Part shown: positions 44,501 through 52,684 of the stretch, piece after piece
Layout: each line of letters begins with the position of its first letter
Position numbering within the stretch: the first letter of the stretch is position 1
Source: CADCVW01 sp035644935
GTDB lineage: Bacteria > Pseudomonadota > Alphaproteobacteria > Sphingomonadales > Sphingomonadaceae
Length of the DNA: 62,472 nucleotides
Assembly: GCA_035644935.1 (NCBI GenBank)
Contig: DASQNO010000033.1
Location: 1 to 62,472, forward strand
Direction of reading: 5' to 3'
Made by a program: the position numbers and the translations under genes
Notes under the pieces: model-generated
Databases searched by the model: none
What the model was told of the DNA's origin: nothing
What the model saw: only the letters and a program-made list of their open reading frames with translations

Positions 44501-44638
44501 GATCGTGTCGAACGCGAGCGAAGACTTGCCGCTCCCCGACAATCCGGTGATCACCGTCAGCGTCTCGCGCGGGATCGCGACGTCGACGCCCTTCAGATTA
44601 TGCTCGCGCGCGCCGCGGACGATCAGGTGGGTCAGCAT
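41552..44638 (-). CDS. uvrA: Excinuclease ABC subunit A, with a repeat-derived insertion
   Basis: 1028 residues; usual length about 950-980. Damage-recognition ATPase of nucleotide excision repair. Walker A motifs GLSGSGKSS (32-40) and GVSGSGKSS, ABC signatures LSGGESQRIRLA and LSGGEAQRVKLA, and a zinc module with CxxC pairs (ACPACDG, CETCGG, CEACSGDG, CDVCHG). Residues ~241-300, before the first zinc region, are low complexity and contain a translated palindromic repeat. A LexA box lies 7 nt upstream of the ATG. Convergent with the retron. Confidence 0.97.
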   Translation of the reverse strand: MLTHLIVRGAREHNLKGVDVAIPRETLTVITGLSGSGKSSLAFDTIYAEGQRRYVESLSAYARQFLELMQKPDVDHIEGLSPAISIEQKTTSRNPRSTVATVTEIYDYMRLLWARVGVPYSPVTGEPIAAQTVSQMVDRVMLLPEGTRLFLLAPVVRGRKGEYRKEMAGWQKDGFTRVRIDGQFHDIEDAPALHKKFKHDIEIVVDRLVVRAGIETRLAESLETALKLAEGLCYLDPADAPAGGANTQPSTVRAKPVEAPSLAKEEKEGPSTGSGRTGGEGPNSSSVEGADSEDSTERTGVAAVLKAAEDRAVLATNAPPGRITFSEKFACPVSGFTIAEIEPRLFSFNAPQGACPACDGLGEKLHFDPELVVPNENLSIKKGAVVPWAKSQPPSPYYMQVLGSLATHFGFSLETPWNQLPPEATHAILHGTAGKPVVLKFIDGRKSYEVKKPFEGVIGNLNRRMLQTESAWMREELGKYQSAAPCETCGGARLRPEPLAVKIAGEDISISTRRSVGHALTWFQGLEAQLNAQQQQIAKAILKEIVERLGFLNNVGLDYLNLDRTSGTLSGGESQRIRLASQIGSGLSGVLYVLDEPSIGLHQRDNDRLLVTLKRLRDLGNTVIVVEHDEDAIRTADYVIDMGPGAGVHGGEVVAAGKLKDVLKNKRSLTADYLTGRRSVAVPATRRKGNGKKLTVHGATANNLKNVTASIPLGTFTCITGVSGSGKSSFTIDTLYAAAARELNGARIQSGKVEKLTGLQYLDKVIDIDQSPIGRTPRSNPATYTGAFTQIRDWFAGLPEAQARGYKPGRFSFNVKGGRCEACSGDGVLKIEMHFLPDVYVTCDVCHGARYNRETLEVKHKGKSIAEVLDMTVEDAHAFFAAVPPIRDKMAMLEEVGLGYVKVGQQATTLSGGEAQRVKLAKELSRRATGQTLYILDEPTTGLHFEDVRKLLEVLQALVDQGNSVVVIEHNLEVIKTADWVIDLGPEGGDKGGEIVAEGTPETVAKCKRSYTGGYLKPLLVGQRVAAE
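43807..43887. repeat. Palindromic repeat inside the uvrA coding sequence
   Basis: CCGTTCGCCCTGAGCCTGTC + GAAG (43,807-43,830) and mirror CTTCGACAGGCTTAGCCCGA + ACGG (43,864-43,887). This is the CGTTCGCCCTGAGC...CGAAG element known between genes in many proteobacteria. Here it lies in frame in uvrA (about residues 250-280) with no stop codon. Confidence 0.9.
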
Positions 44639-44645
44639 GAGAGAC

Positions 44646-44660
44646 GTTCTACTTCTGTTC
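44646..44660 (-). promoter_or_regulatory. LexA (SOS) box of uvrA
   Basis: GTTC-N7-GTTC (GAAC-N7-GAAC on the coding strand), the alphaproteobacterial LexA site, 7 nt before the uvrA ATG. Indicates damage-inducible expression. Confidence 0.9.
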
Positions 44661-44731
44661 GGGATGCGGGCACAAGCGTGCGGCCGTTGAACGGCATGTA
44701 AGGCGTCGGGCGGACAGTCGCCACCACAGCT

Positions 44732-44931
44732 GTCCTCCCCAGCTTTTGCTGGATGAACGGGACGGATCGTCCCCCGGACGATCCTTGACCATGCGGGGCA
44801 TGGTCAACCCGTTCATGGGACCAGCGAAGCTGGTGGAGGGGTTTTGCAGCGCCGAAGATCACGCGCTGCAAAACCCCTCCACCCTCCCGCTCCGCGGGAC
44901 GGTCCCCCTCCCCTCGAAACGAGGGGAGGAC
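44732..44931. repeat. Palindromic repeat, GTCCTCCCC family, with a nested palindrome
   Basis: Outer arms GTCCTCCCCAGC and CGAGGGGAGGAC with inner GAGGGGTTTTGCAGCG / CGCTGCAAAACCCCTC. The left arm is enlarged by a second palindrome (GATGAACGGG ... CCCGTTCATG, about 44,752-44,818) with its own inner mirror pairs, as if one repeat entered another. Together with short spacers it fills the gene-free stretch 44,661-44,988. Confidence 0.85.
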
Positions 44932-44988
44932 GTCATCAAGAATCCCCTTATCCACCCGGTCCAACCAAGCCGGTGGGACCCCGCCCGT

Positions 44989-46275
44989 TCAGAACGCCCG
45001 CGTAATCCCGAATTCCGCCGATCGGCGCGTGTAGTCGTAGATCCCGACGCTCGACGCATTGCGCTCGAAGCTCAGACGCACCAGCGGGGCGAAGCCCGCC
45101 ACCGTCGCCGCACGGAACGTCGCGCCAAGGCTGGCGCTGAGCAGCCATTCGCGGCGTTTCTCCGGAAACAGGAACAGCCGCTCGTCGCCGACCAGCCTGC
45201 GCACCCCCGCCGATGCGAAGGCGGTCGTCCGCCCGAACTCGCGGTAGCCGAGCAGCGTCGCGCCCCCGGATGTCGTCGAATAGCCCGCATCCTCCGCGCT
45301 CTGCCGCGTCGCCGACAGCGACAGCGTGCCGCCCGACCGCGCGTCGAAGGCGCGCTGGTAGCTGGCGCCAAGGTCGTAGATCCACCCGTTCTGCAACGGG
45401 TTCTGGAGATAGCGCGCGCGGCTGACCGACACGTCCGTGTCCAGCTGCGCCACGCGTCCGAGCGGGTGCGACCAGCCGACGGACACGTTCTGCGTGCGCG
45501 CGTAGAGGTCGCCGCCATAATAGCGCCACGTCGCGCCCGCCGACGGCCGGATGCGGTCGGCGCCGGAGACGAGTTCCAGCCCCAGCCCGACCGAGCCGGA
45601 AACGTCGTTGAAGCGCTTCTCGCGGTAGAGCTCGCTTTGGCCCGACAGGCGGGGCAGGAGGCTGAGCCTGGGCGCCAGCCGCAGCCGCGCGAACGCCTGC
45701 GCTCCGACCTTCAGCCCCACGCCCGACCGCTCGCGCGCGTCCTCCGACAGATCGAGCGGCGCGATGATCGTGTCCAGCGTCTGCGCGTCCGTGGCGCGGT
45801 TGATGTTGCTGTCGGGCGCCAGCGCGATGCTGATCGACGCGCCGTAGGGCCGTCTCGAGCGGAGCGCGTCGGTAAACTGATCGACAACGGCGGCGACATT
45901 CGGGGGAAGACCACCTGCCTGGGCGGCGCGCAACTCACGCCGCGCGGCGGCTTCGTCGCCGATCAGCGCGAGAACACGGGCGAGCTCGAGACGGACACGT
46001 TGGGCGCCAGGCTTCTCGTCGAGCAATTCACGAAACACGAGCGCCGCGTCGGCGTGACGAGTGCGGGCAGACAACATCACGCCCAGGCGAAATCGTGCTT
46101 CCGAGCGAATTTCGAGATCCGGGTCGCGCGCCAGGGCGCGATAGAGCGCTTCAGCGTCGGCGTAGCGCCCACCCCGCTCCGCAGCGGCGGCGAGTGCGAA
46201 GATCTCCACGGCGCTCAGGTCGGCCAATGAGGCCTGCGCGATCGCTGCGGCGGCCATCGCCGATAGGATGGGCAT
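44989..46275 (-). CDS. Slam-like outer-membrane protein (DUF560, TPR + beta-barrel)
   Basis: 428 residues. Short N-terminal hydrophobic signal, TPR-like repeats (about 20-130: AAERGGRYADAEALYRALAR) and a C-terminal barrel (about 150-428) with alternating strands and the final residue Phe (FGITRAF). This is the surface lipoprotein assembly modulator architecture, which exports lipoproteins to the cell surface. It follows the TbpB-like lipoprotein by 18 nt; that one is the likely client. Confidence 0.85.
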   Translation of the reverse strand: MPILSAMAAAAIAQASLADLSAVEIFALAAAAERGGRYADAEALYRALARDPDLEIRSEARFRLGVMLSARTRHADAALVFRELLDEKPGAQRVRLELARVLALIGDEAAARRELRAAQAGGLPPNVAAVVDQFTDALRSRRPYGASISIALAPDSNINRATDAQTLDTIIAPLDLSEDARERSGVGLKVGAQAFARLRLAPRLSLLPRLSGQSELYREKRFNDVSGSVGLGLELVSGADRIRPSAGATWRYYGGDLYARTQNVSVGWSHPLGRVAQLDTDVSVSRARYLQNPLQNGWIYDLGASYQRAFDARSGGTLSLSATRQSAEDAGYSTTSGGATLLGYREFGRTTAFASAGVRRLVGDERLFLFPEKRREWLLSASLGATFRAATVAGFAPLVRLSFERNASSVGIYDYTRRSAEFGITRAF

Positions 46276-46293
46276 GAGCAGCGGGCGGAAGGG

Positions 46294-48210
46294 TTAAGGC
46301 TTGCGCTTGGCCAGCGTCACGCCGGCGGCCACGATGCCGGGGTCCGATCCCGAAGCGGGCGTAATGAAGAAGAACTGGCCGCCAAGCTCGACCGCGTTCG
46401 GTCCATAGAACGCGCCCTCGAACGAGCCGACGCGGTTGTTCTGCTGCTGAACGTCGGCCGCGAGAACCGGGTTGCCCGATATGCGTCCGAGCGCGAGGTT
46501 GAAGCTCCCGAAGTCGCGCGCCGCGCCCGCGGCGTCGCGGCCCTGGATGTTGAGCGATCCCGTAAAGCTGCTCTGGCCGAAATCGACATCAAAGACACTC
46601 GTGCCGCTCAAAGCGTAGATCGCCGTGCCGACCGCGCGTCCCGTCGCCGTGCCGAACACCAGGCCCTCGTAGCGGCCCGTTCCCGTCCGCGGCATCGCCC
46701 CTGCGGACGTGCGGATGCCCCAGGGGAACAGCGTTTCACCCGTGCCGATGCTGCCATTGAACTGCGCCGCGCCTGTTGTCTGATAGCGGCCGAAGCTGAC
46801 GTAGGTCAGCGCCAGCTCCGTGTTTCCGGCCCCTGGATTATACAAAACCAGCCGCTGGACGCCGCCGTTCTGGCCCGGCTTTTCGTACACGGTCACGCGT
46901 GCATCGGAAGCGGCGGCGACCTTGTCGGCCGGGACAAAGGTGGACGTCGCGTTGGAGCCCAATCGGTATGTATAACCGCCTGTCGCGGCGTCGTAATCGA
47001 AGGTCGTGTTGCCCGAGTTGACCTGCGGCGCGTCCGGCCCTGTCGAGCCGTTCGGTCCGACCTTGCCGTCGGTCCCGCGATTGTAGCTGATACTGGCGGT
47101 GGACACGTTGAAGCTCTGGCTGGTGCGAAGGTCGAGCAGGGTGAGGCTCGCGCCCGGCGCGTTCGGGTCCCGACGGCCGATTATCGTTCCCACAGCGACG
47201 TCACCGTCTGTCCCCACCGCATTCCACGCGGCGCCGACTTCCTGCGCCGCCGGGCCGTAGAAACGACCCGCCATGCCGCCGTTCAGGCGACCGACTCCAT
47301 CGATCCCGAAGCTTCCGGCGAAAGCATTGGCGCTTGTCGACAATTGGCCGTTGCCGGTAAAGGTGAGGGTGCCGAAGTTCCGCCCGTCCGACGTGCGGGT
47401 CCATTGCATCTGGCCCGATGTCGAAACCTGCCCGTTGAGAAAGTCGACCTGCAGCGTGCCCGTGCCGCCAAGGGAGAACAGCTCGCCGCGGGTGAGCACG
47501 CCAAGCAGATCCACCGCGTAGACGCCTGCGCCCGTCCGCGGAAGCGCCGTGTCCGGCGTTTCGATCCCGTAGGTGAAGGCGTCGTAGCGCGCGTCCACGG
47601 TTGCGCCGTTGTTGGTTGCGCGTTGCCAGAATCCGCCGCCGACATATTCGTAGGTGAGCCGCCCGGATGTTCCGGGCTTCGTCAGCGACAGCGATTCCGT
47701 CAGCGCGCCGCTTGCCTTGCCATAGACCTGCAGCGCGGCCGAGCTTTGCGCCGTGTCGATATTGGCGGGGGTGAAAACCTGGGTTCGACCTGCGGCGGCC
47801 ACGGTGTAGCTACGCGCGGCGGCGTCATAGGTAACGGTCAGCGCGCCGCTGCCTGCGGTCAGGTCGGTCGGGTTGCGATTGTCGGCGTAAAAGCGCGCCG
47901 CGCCCGTCGCATTGTCGTTGGTGAAACTTTCGCTGTTGTTGAGCGCCAGCAGCGACGCGTTGCCCTGCGTCGGAGGCGGAGGCGGAGGCGGAGGCGGAGT
48001 TGGCGCAGGCGCAGGGGCAGGCGCGGGTGTCGGCGCAGGTGCGGGAGCCGGTGTCGGCGCAGGTGCCGGAGCAGGGCTTGGCGCGGGAGTAGGCGCCGGC
48101 GTCGAAACCGGGGGAGGAGCCGGCGTGGAATTCACGCCCCCGCCGCCTCCGCCGCACGCCGCAAGCAAGGCGAACACGGACAAGCCACCGACGTGGCGCA
48201 GATTACGCAT
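46294..48210 (-). CDS. TbpB-like surface lipoprotein with proline-rich linker
   Basis: 638 residues from ATG 48210; GGGGGGAG is 8 nt upstream. Lipobox VFALLAACGGGGGG gives the lipid-anchored Cys. A long Pro/Ala/Thr linker (PAPTPAPSPAPAPAPTPAPA) precedes two repeats of transferrin-binding-protein-like lobes, each ending in an 8-strand barrel-type signature (AGSFGIDGVGRLNGGMAGRF and GRFYGPAAQEVGAAW; GAFYGPNAVELGGQFFF). Such proteins are Slam clients on the surface. Ligand unknown. Confidence 0.85.
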   Translation of the reverse strand: MRNLRHVGGLSVFALLAACGGGGGGVNSTPAPPPVSTPAPTPAPSPAPAPAPTPAPAPAPTPAPAPAPAPTPPPPPPPPPTQGNASLLALNNSESFTNDNATGAARFYADNRNPTDLTAGSGALTVTYDAAARSYTVAAAGRTQVFTPANIDTAQSSAALQVYGKASGALTESLSLTKPGTSGRLTYEYVGGGFWQRATNNGATVDARYDAFTYGIETPDTALPRTGAGVYAVDLLGVLTRGELFSLGGTGTLQVDFLNGQVSTSGQMQWTRTSDGRNFGTLTFTGNGQLSTSANAFAGSFGIDGVGRLNGGMAGRFYGPAAQEVGAAWNAVGTDGDVAVGTIIGRRDPNAPGASLTLLDLRTSQSFNVSTASISYNRGTDGKVGPNGSTGPDAPQVNSGNTTFDYDAATGGYTYRLGSNATSTFVPADKVAAASDARVTVYEKPGQNGGVQRLVLYNPGAGNTELALTYVSFGRYQTTGAAQFNGSIGTGETLFPWGIRTSAGAMPRTGTGRYEGLVFGTATGRAVGTAIYALSGTSVFDVDFGQSSFTGSLNIQGRDAAGAARDFGSFNLALGRISGNPVLAADVQQQNNRVGSFEGAFYGPNAVELGGQFFFITPASGSDPGIVAAGVTLAKRKP

Positions 48211-48427
48211 GAACAACTCCCCCCAAGAGCCTCAATCCTAGAAAACGGCCAAACCACCGTCAATGCAGGATTTTCCGTCCGCTATCGGACGCACGAGAGA
48301 CTCATGCGACGGACGCCCGCGGCTTTCGGACACCGCCCGATCTCGCCATGTTCCGCTCCGCTTCGCTGCTCGCGCAGGCACCCCGCCCGCTTGCCACCGC
48401 CCCCGCCTTCGGCGAAGCCTACCGGCC

Positions 48428-51355
48428 ATGACCCCGCACGAATTCACCGCCAAGTGGCGCAATGTCGAGCTGAAGGAGCGCACGGCGTCGCAGAGCCATT
48501 TCAACGACCTGTGCGCGCTGCTCGGCGTCGTCGATCCGATCGCGGCCGACCCGGCGGGCGAATGGTTCACGTTCGAAAAGGGCGCCACCAAGACCGGCGG
48601 CGGGGAGGGCTGGGCCGACGTCTGGCGGCGCGGCTGCTTCGCCTGGGAGTATAAGGGCCCGCGCAAGGACCTGACCGCCGCTTTTTCGCAGCTGCTGCAA
48701 TACAGCGTCGCGCTGGAAAACCCGCCGCTGCTGATCGTGTCCGACATGGACCGCATCCGGCTGCATACCAACTGGACCAACACGGTGCAGGAGGTGCACG
48801 AATGGACGCTGGAGGACCTGCTCGACGGCGACGTCCGCGCCCGGCTCAAACAGGCGTTCACCGACCCGGAGGCGTTCAAGCCCGCCAAGACGCGGCAGGC
48901 GCTGACGGAGGAGACCGCGCGCGAGTTCGCCGGGCTGGCGCAATGCCTTCGCGAGCGCGGTCACGAGGCGCAGGGCGTGGCGCACTTCATCAACCGCCTC
49001 GTGTTCTGCATGTTCGCGGAGGATGTCAGACTGCTCCCCGACAATCTGTTCACCCGCATGCTGGAACGCAGCCGCGCCAAACCGCCGAGCTTCGTTGCCA
49101 ATGCCGAAATGCTGTTCGGCGCGATGGCGACCGGCGGCGAGGTCGGGTTTGAAACCGTTGACTGGTTCAACGGCGGCCTGTTCGAGGACGACCACGTCCT
49201 GCCGCTCACCGCCGACGACATCGGCGACCTGCTGAAAGCCGCCGGGCGCGACTGGTCGGCGATCGACCCGGCGATCCTCGGCACCCTGTTCGAACGCGGG
49301 CTCGACCCCGCCAAGCGCAGCCAGCTCGGCGCGCACTACACCGATCGCGCCAAGATCGACCTGATCGTGGGGCCAGTGATCGTGCAGCCGCTGGAGGCGG
49401 AATGGGCGGAGGCAAAGGCAAAGATCGCCGCCATCATCGACGCCGCGCCCCGGCGCACCGCGGAGCGCCTGCTGTCCCCCGCCGAGCGCGGCCGGCGCGA
49501 GCGCATGATCGCGGAAGCCCGCGCGGTGCACAGCGGCTTCGTCGAACGCCTGGCGGCGTTCCGCGTGCTCGATCCGGCGTGCGGATCGGGCAACTTCCTC
49601 TATGTCGCGCTCAAAGCGCTCAAGGACATCGAACACCGCGCTAATCTCGACGCGGAGGCGCTGGGGCTCCCACGCGGCTTTCCGCGCGTCGGTCCGGAGA
49701 ACGTGCTCGGCATCGAACTCAACCCCTACGCCGCCGAACTGGCGCGCGTGTCGGTTTGGATCGGCGAGATCCAGTGGATGCGCCGCAACGGCTTCGACGC
49801 CGCCCGCAACCCGATCCTCCGACCGCTGGACACGATCGAGTGCCGGGATGCCGTGCTCAACGCGGACGGTACGCGGGCGGAGTGGCCAAATGCGGACGTG
49901 GTGGTGGGGAACCCGCCGTTTCTCGGCAACGGGCGGATGATTGGTGAGCTTGGCGAGGATTACACCGTTGCTTTGCGCAAGGCGTGGCGCGATGTTCCCG
50001 GCGGTGTTGACCTAGTCTGCTACTGGTTCGCCCAGGCCTGGGCGATGATTGCCGCCGGGAGGCTGGCAAGCGCTGGGCTGGTCGCGACCAACTCCATACG
50101 CGGAGGCGCGAACCGAGAAGTGCTCAAGCCGATCGCGGAGCACGGCCGCATTTTCGAGGCGTGGAGCGACGAGCAATGGACCGTTGAAGGAGCGGCAGTC
50201 CGGGTATCGCTGATCTGCTTCGGCGGTGGCGATGTCAGCGGCGGTACTCTCAATGGTCGCGATGTGGTCCGCATCCACCCGGATTTGACCGGAGGTGGAC
50301 ACGGAACCGATCTGACGCAGGCGAAGCGACTTCCGCAAAACCTCTCGACCTGTTTTGAAGGCCTGAAGAAGTACGGCGCTTTCGATGTGACGGGGGGCGT
50401 CGCCCGCGAGTGGCTTAGCGCCCCACTGAACGTGAATGATCGTCCGAATTCCGACGTGCTCTTCCCTTGGATCATCGCGGTCGATGTCGTTCAACGGCCT
50501 ATGGATCGATGGGCCATCGACTTCGGTTCGACTGAAATGAAGGATGCCACGCTATACGAGAAGCCATTCGAGCACGTGCTAGCGGCCGTACAGCCAATAA
50601 GGGCAAAAGATCGCAATGCGAGGACTCGTGATCGGTGGTGGGTGTATGAGCGGTCCCGACCCGAGATGCGTAAGCGCCTTCAAGGGCTGCGACGCTTCAT
50701 AGCGACGCCTGTGGTTGCCAAGCATCGCATTTTCGTTTGGCTGTCGGCGTCGGCTCGTCCCTCCAACCTTCTTGACGCCATCGCCCGCGACGACGACACC
50801 AGCTTCGGTATCCTCCACTCGCGCTTTCACGAACTCTGGTCGTTGCGCATGGGCACCTTCCTCGGCGTCGGCAACGACCCGCGCTACACGCCATCCACCA
50901 CCTTCGAGACCTTCCCCTTCCCCGAAGGCCTCACCCCCGACATCCCCGCCGCCCAGTACGCCGACGATCCCCGCGCCCGCGCGATCGCCGCCGCCGCCGC
51001 GCGGCTGAACGAGCTGCGCGAAAACTGGCTCAACCCCGCCGACCTCGTCGTGCGAGAGCCCGAGGTCGTGCCCGGCTACCCCGACCGCATCCTCCCGCGC
51101 GACGCGGCGGCCGCGGCCGAGCTCAAGAAGCGCACCCTCACCAACCTCTACAACGCCCAACCTGTATGGCTGGCCAACGCCCACGCCACGCTCGATGCCG
51201 CGGTGGCGGACGCCTATGGCTGGGGCGAGGCGTGGCGCGCGGGCGCCGCGCCAGGCGCTGGTCCCGGCATGACCGACGACGACATCCTGTCGCGCCTGTT
51301 CGCGCTCAACCAGGCGCGCGCCGCGGCCGCAGCGGGGGCCGGAGCCGCGGCCTGA
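48428..51355 (+). CDS. MmeI-like type IIL restriction-modification enzyme
   Basis: 975 residues from ATG 48428. N-terminal PD-(D/E)xK nuclease with D64-x9-E74-Y-K76 (GWADVWRRGCFAWEYKG), the same spacing as MmeI. A helical linker is followed by an N6-adenine methyltransferase with SAM motif DPACGSG (382-388) and catalytic NPPF (495-498). The rest (about 620-900) is probably the target-recognition domain. One chain cuts and methylates; no separate partner nuclease or methylase is adjacent. Gene-free 206 nt follow. Confidence 0.88.
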   Translation: MTPHEFTAKWRNVELKERTASQSHFNDLCALLGVVDPIAADPAGEWFTFEKGATKTGGGEGWADVWRRGCFAWEYKGPRKDLTAAFSQLLQYSVALENPPLLIVSDMDRIRLHTNWTNTVQEVHEWTLEDLLDGDVRARLKQAFTDPEAFKPAKTRQALTEETAREFAGLAQCLRERGHEAQGVAHFINRLVFCMFAEDVRLLPDNLFTRMLERSRAKPPSFVANAEMLFGAMATGGEVGFETVDWFNGGLFEDDHVLPLTADDIGDLLKAAGRDWSAIDPAILGTLFERGLDPAKRSQLGAHYTDRAKIDLIVGPVIVQPLEAEWAEAKAKIAAIIDAAPRRTAERLLSPAERGRRERMIAEARAVHSGFVERLAAFRVLDPACGSGNFLYVALKALKDIEHRANLDAEALGLPRGFPRVGPENVLGIELNPYAAELARVSVWIGEIQWMRRNGFDAARNPILRPLDTIECRDAVLNADGTRAEWPNADVVVGNPPFLGNGRMIGELGEDYTVALRKAWRDVPGGVDLVCYWFAQAWAMIAAGRLASAGLVATNSIRGGANREVLKPIAEHGRIFEAWSDEQWTVEGAAVRVSLICFGGGDVSGGTLNGRDVVRIHPDLTGGGHGTDLTQAKRLPQNLSTCFEGLKKYGAFDVTGGVAREWLSAPLNVNDRPNSDVLFPWIIAVDVVQRPMDRWAIDFGSTEMKDATLYEKPFEHVLAAVQPIRAKDRNARTRDRWWVYERSRPEMRKRLQGLRRFIATPVVAKHRIFVWLSASARPSNLLDAIARDDDTSFGILHSRFHELWSLRMGTFLGVGNDPRYTPSTTFETFPFPEGLTPDIPAAQYADDPRARAIAAAAARLNELRENWLNPADLVVREPEVVPGYPDRILPRDAAAAAELKKRTLTNLYNAQPVWLANAHATLDAAVADAYGWGEAWRAGAAPGAGPGMTDDDILSRLFALNQARAAAAAGAGAAA

Positions 51356-51561
51356 CCGCATCGGCGCTGTCCTACACGGCCCGGCTCTGTCATGGTCGCG
51401 GGGTGTATCGAGTCGTTTGGGGGCAGGGCCCTGCAAAACGGCCCGACACTAGGAACTTCGCGAACTTGGCGACTTTCGCCCTGCGGACGCGCCGCTCCGC
51501 GAGGCGCGAAAAGCGGCGTTTTGCCGGCCAAAAACCCCGCAATTTCCGCGTTCGTCGGGGC

Positions 51562-52683
51562 TCAGGCGGCGGCAAGCCGGCGCCGCGCCTCGCGGTTGCG
51601 GGCGCGCGTGCGCCGCTTGCGCGCCCAGGCGAGCAGGCCGGTCGCGTACAGGGCGGGCAGGCTGAGCCCCGCCAGCATGACCAGCAGGCGCCCGCCGAGG
51701 CCCCCGATCTCGCCATTGTGCGCCGAGAACGCCGCGTCGGCGAGGCGGTTGGCGAGCGGCGCTTCGAGCGGATCGTAGACGTCCAGCACGCGCCCCGCGA
51801 CCGGGTCCACCGCCACCGCGGTGACCCCCGACCACGCCCGCGTCTCGCCCGGCTGGCGCAGGCGGATCGTGTAGGCGAACGCCTTGGCCGTCGGCAGCGT
51901 CAGGCGCACGAAGCGCGCGTCGGGGAAGCGGGCGCGGGCGGCGGCTAGCGCCGCGCCCGGCGTGATGCGCGGCACGGAGGCCTCCGGCGCCGGCGGCGCC
52001 GTGAAGGGCAGGCGGAACGGCACCGCCCCCGCCAGCGCCGGCCGCAGGTCGGCCTGAAAGATCATCCACACGCCCCCCGGCACGGAGACGAGCAGCACGG
52101 CGCCCGCGACCAGCCCGACCATGCGGTGCCACCCGAACAGCATCTGCGCCGCCGTGCGCCACCGCCGCGCCGCGAACGCCGCCTTCCACGCGCGCCGCCG
52201 GGGCCAGCCGAGCCAAAGCCCCGTGATCGTCGCGGTGAGCAGGAAGAGGCCCGACGCGCCGACGAACGTCTCGCCCCGATCGCCCATCAGCAGCGCTTCG
52301 TGCAGCGTGTACAGCCATCGCGAGGCGGAGCCCGCCAGCGGCGTCGCCGGCTCGTCCTCCCGCGCCGCCACCGGCGCGCCCGTCGCGGCGTCGAGCAGCA
52401 CCGCCCGGTGCGCACCCGCGGCGTCGGTGTAGCTTGCCGACAGCAGGTCGCCGCGCGCGTCGGCGATGCCGATCCGGTCGATCGCGGTGCCCGCGTGCCG
52501 CTCCGCCTGCGCGATCAGCCCGTCGATCGGCGCCATGGGGCCCGCGACCGCGTCCGGCAGGCTCCAGCGGTCCACCTCGCGGTGGAACACCAGCGCCGCG
52601 CCGGTCAGCCCCTGCAGCGCCCACACGAAGCCCAGCACGAGCCCAAGCCAGAGGTGCGCCTGAACAAGGACGCGGCGGGTCAC
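51562..52683 (-). CDS. PepSY-associated membrane protein (iron uptake)
   Basis: 373 residues from a GTG start, 1 nt after the TonB receptor stop. Four membrane spans and PepSY domains: VLVQAHLWLGLVLGFVWALQ, GLTGAALVFHREVDRW, FLLTATITGLWLGWPRRRAW, VLLVSVPGGVWMIFQ. Members are linked to siderophore reduction in the periplasm. Shares the Fur-regulated transcript with the receptor. Confidence 0.9.
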   Translation of the reverse strand: MTRRVLVQAHLWLGLVLGFVWALQGLTGAALVFHREVDRWSLPDAVAGPMAPIDGLIAQAERHAGTAIDRIGIADARGDLLSASYTDAAGAHRAVLLDAATGAPVAAREDEPATPLAGSASRWLYTLHEALLMGDRGETFVGASGLFLLTATITGLWLGWPRRRAWKAAFAARRWRTAAQMLFGWHRMVGLVAGAVLLVSVPGGVWMIFQADLRPALAGAVPFRLPFTAPPAPEASVPRITPGAALAAARARFPDARFVRLTLPTAKAFAYTIRLRQPGETRAWSGVTAVAVDPVAGRVLDVYDPLEAPLANRLADAAFSAHNGEIGGLGGRLLVMLAGLSLPALYATGLLAWARKRRTRARNREARRRLAAA

Positions 52684-52684
52684 G

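Noticed and set aside
47344..48427. Open frame running across the TbpB-like gene into the RM enzyme region
   Set aside because: Arg/Gly low-complexity shadow of the Pro/Ala linker on the other strand.
51356..51561. Possible small gene or RNA between the RM enzyme and the PepSY gene
   Set aside because: Only GC-rich sequence without a convincing ORF, SD or conserved structure.
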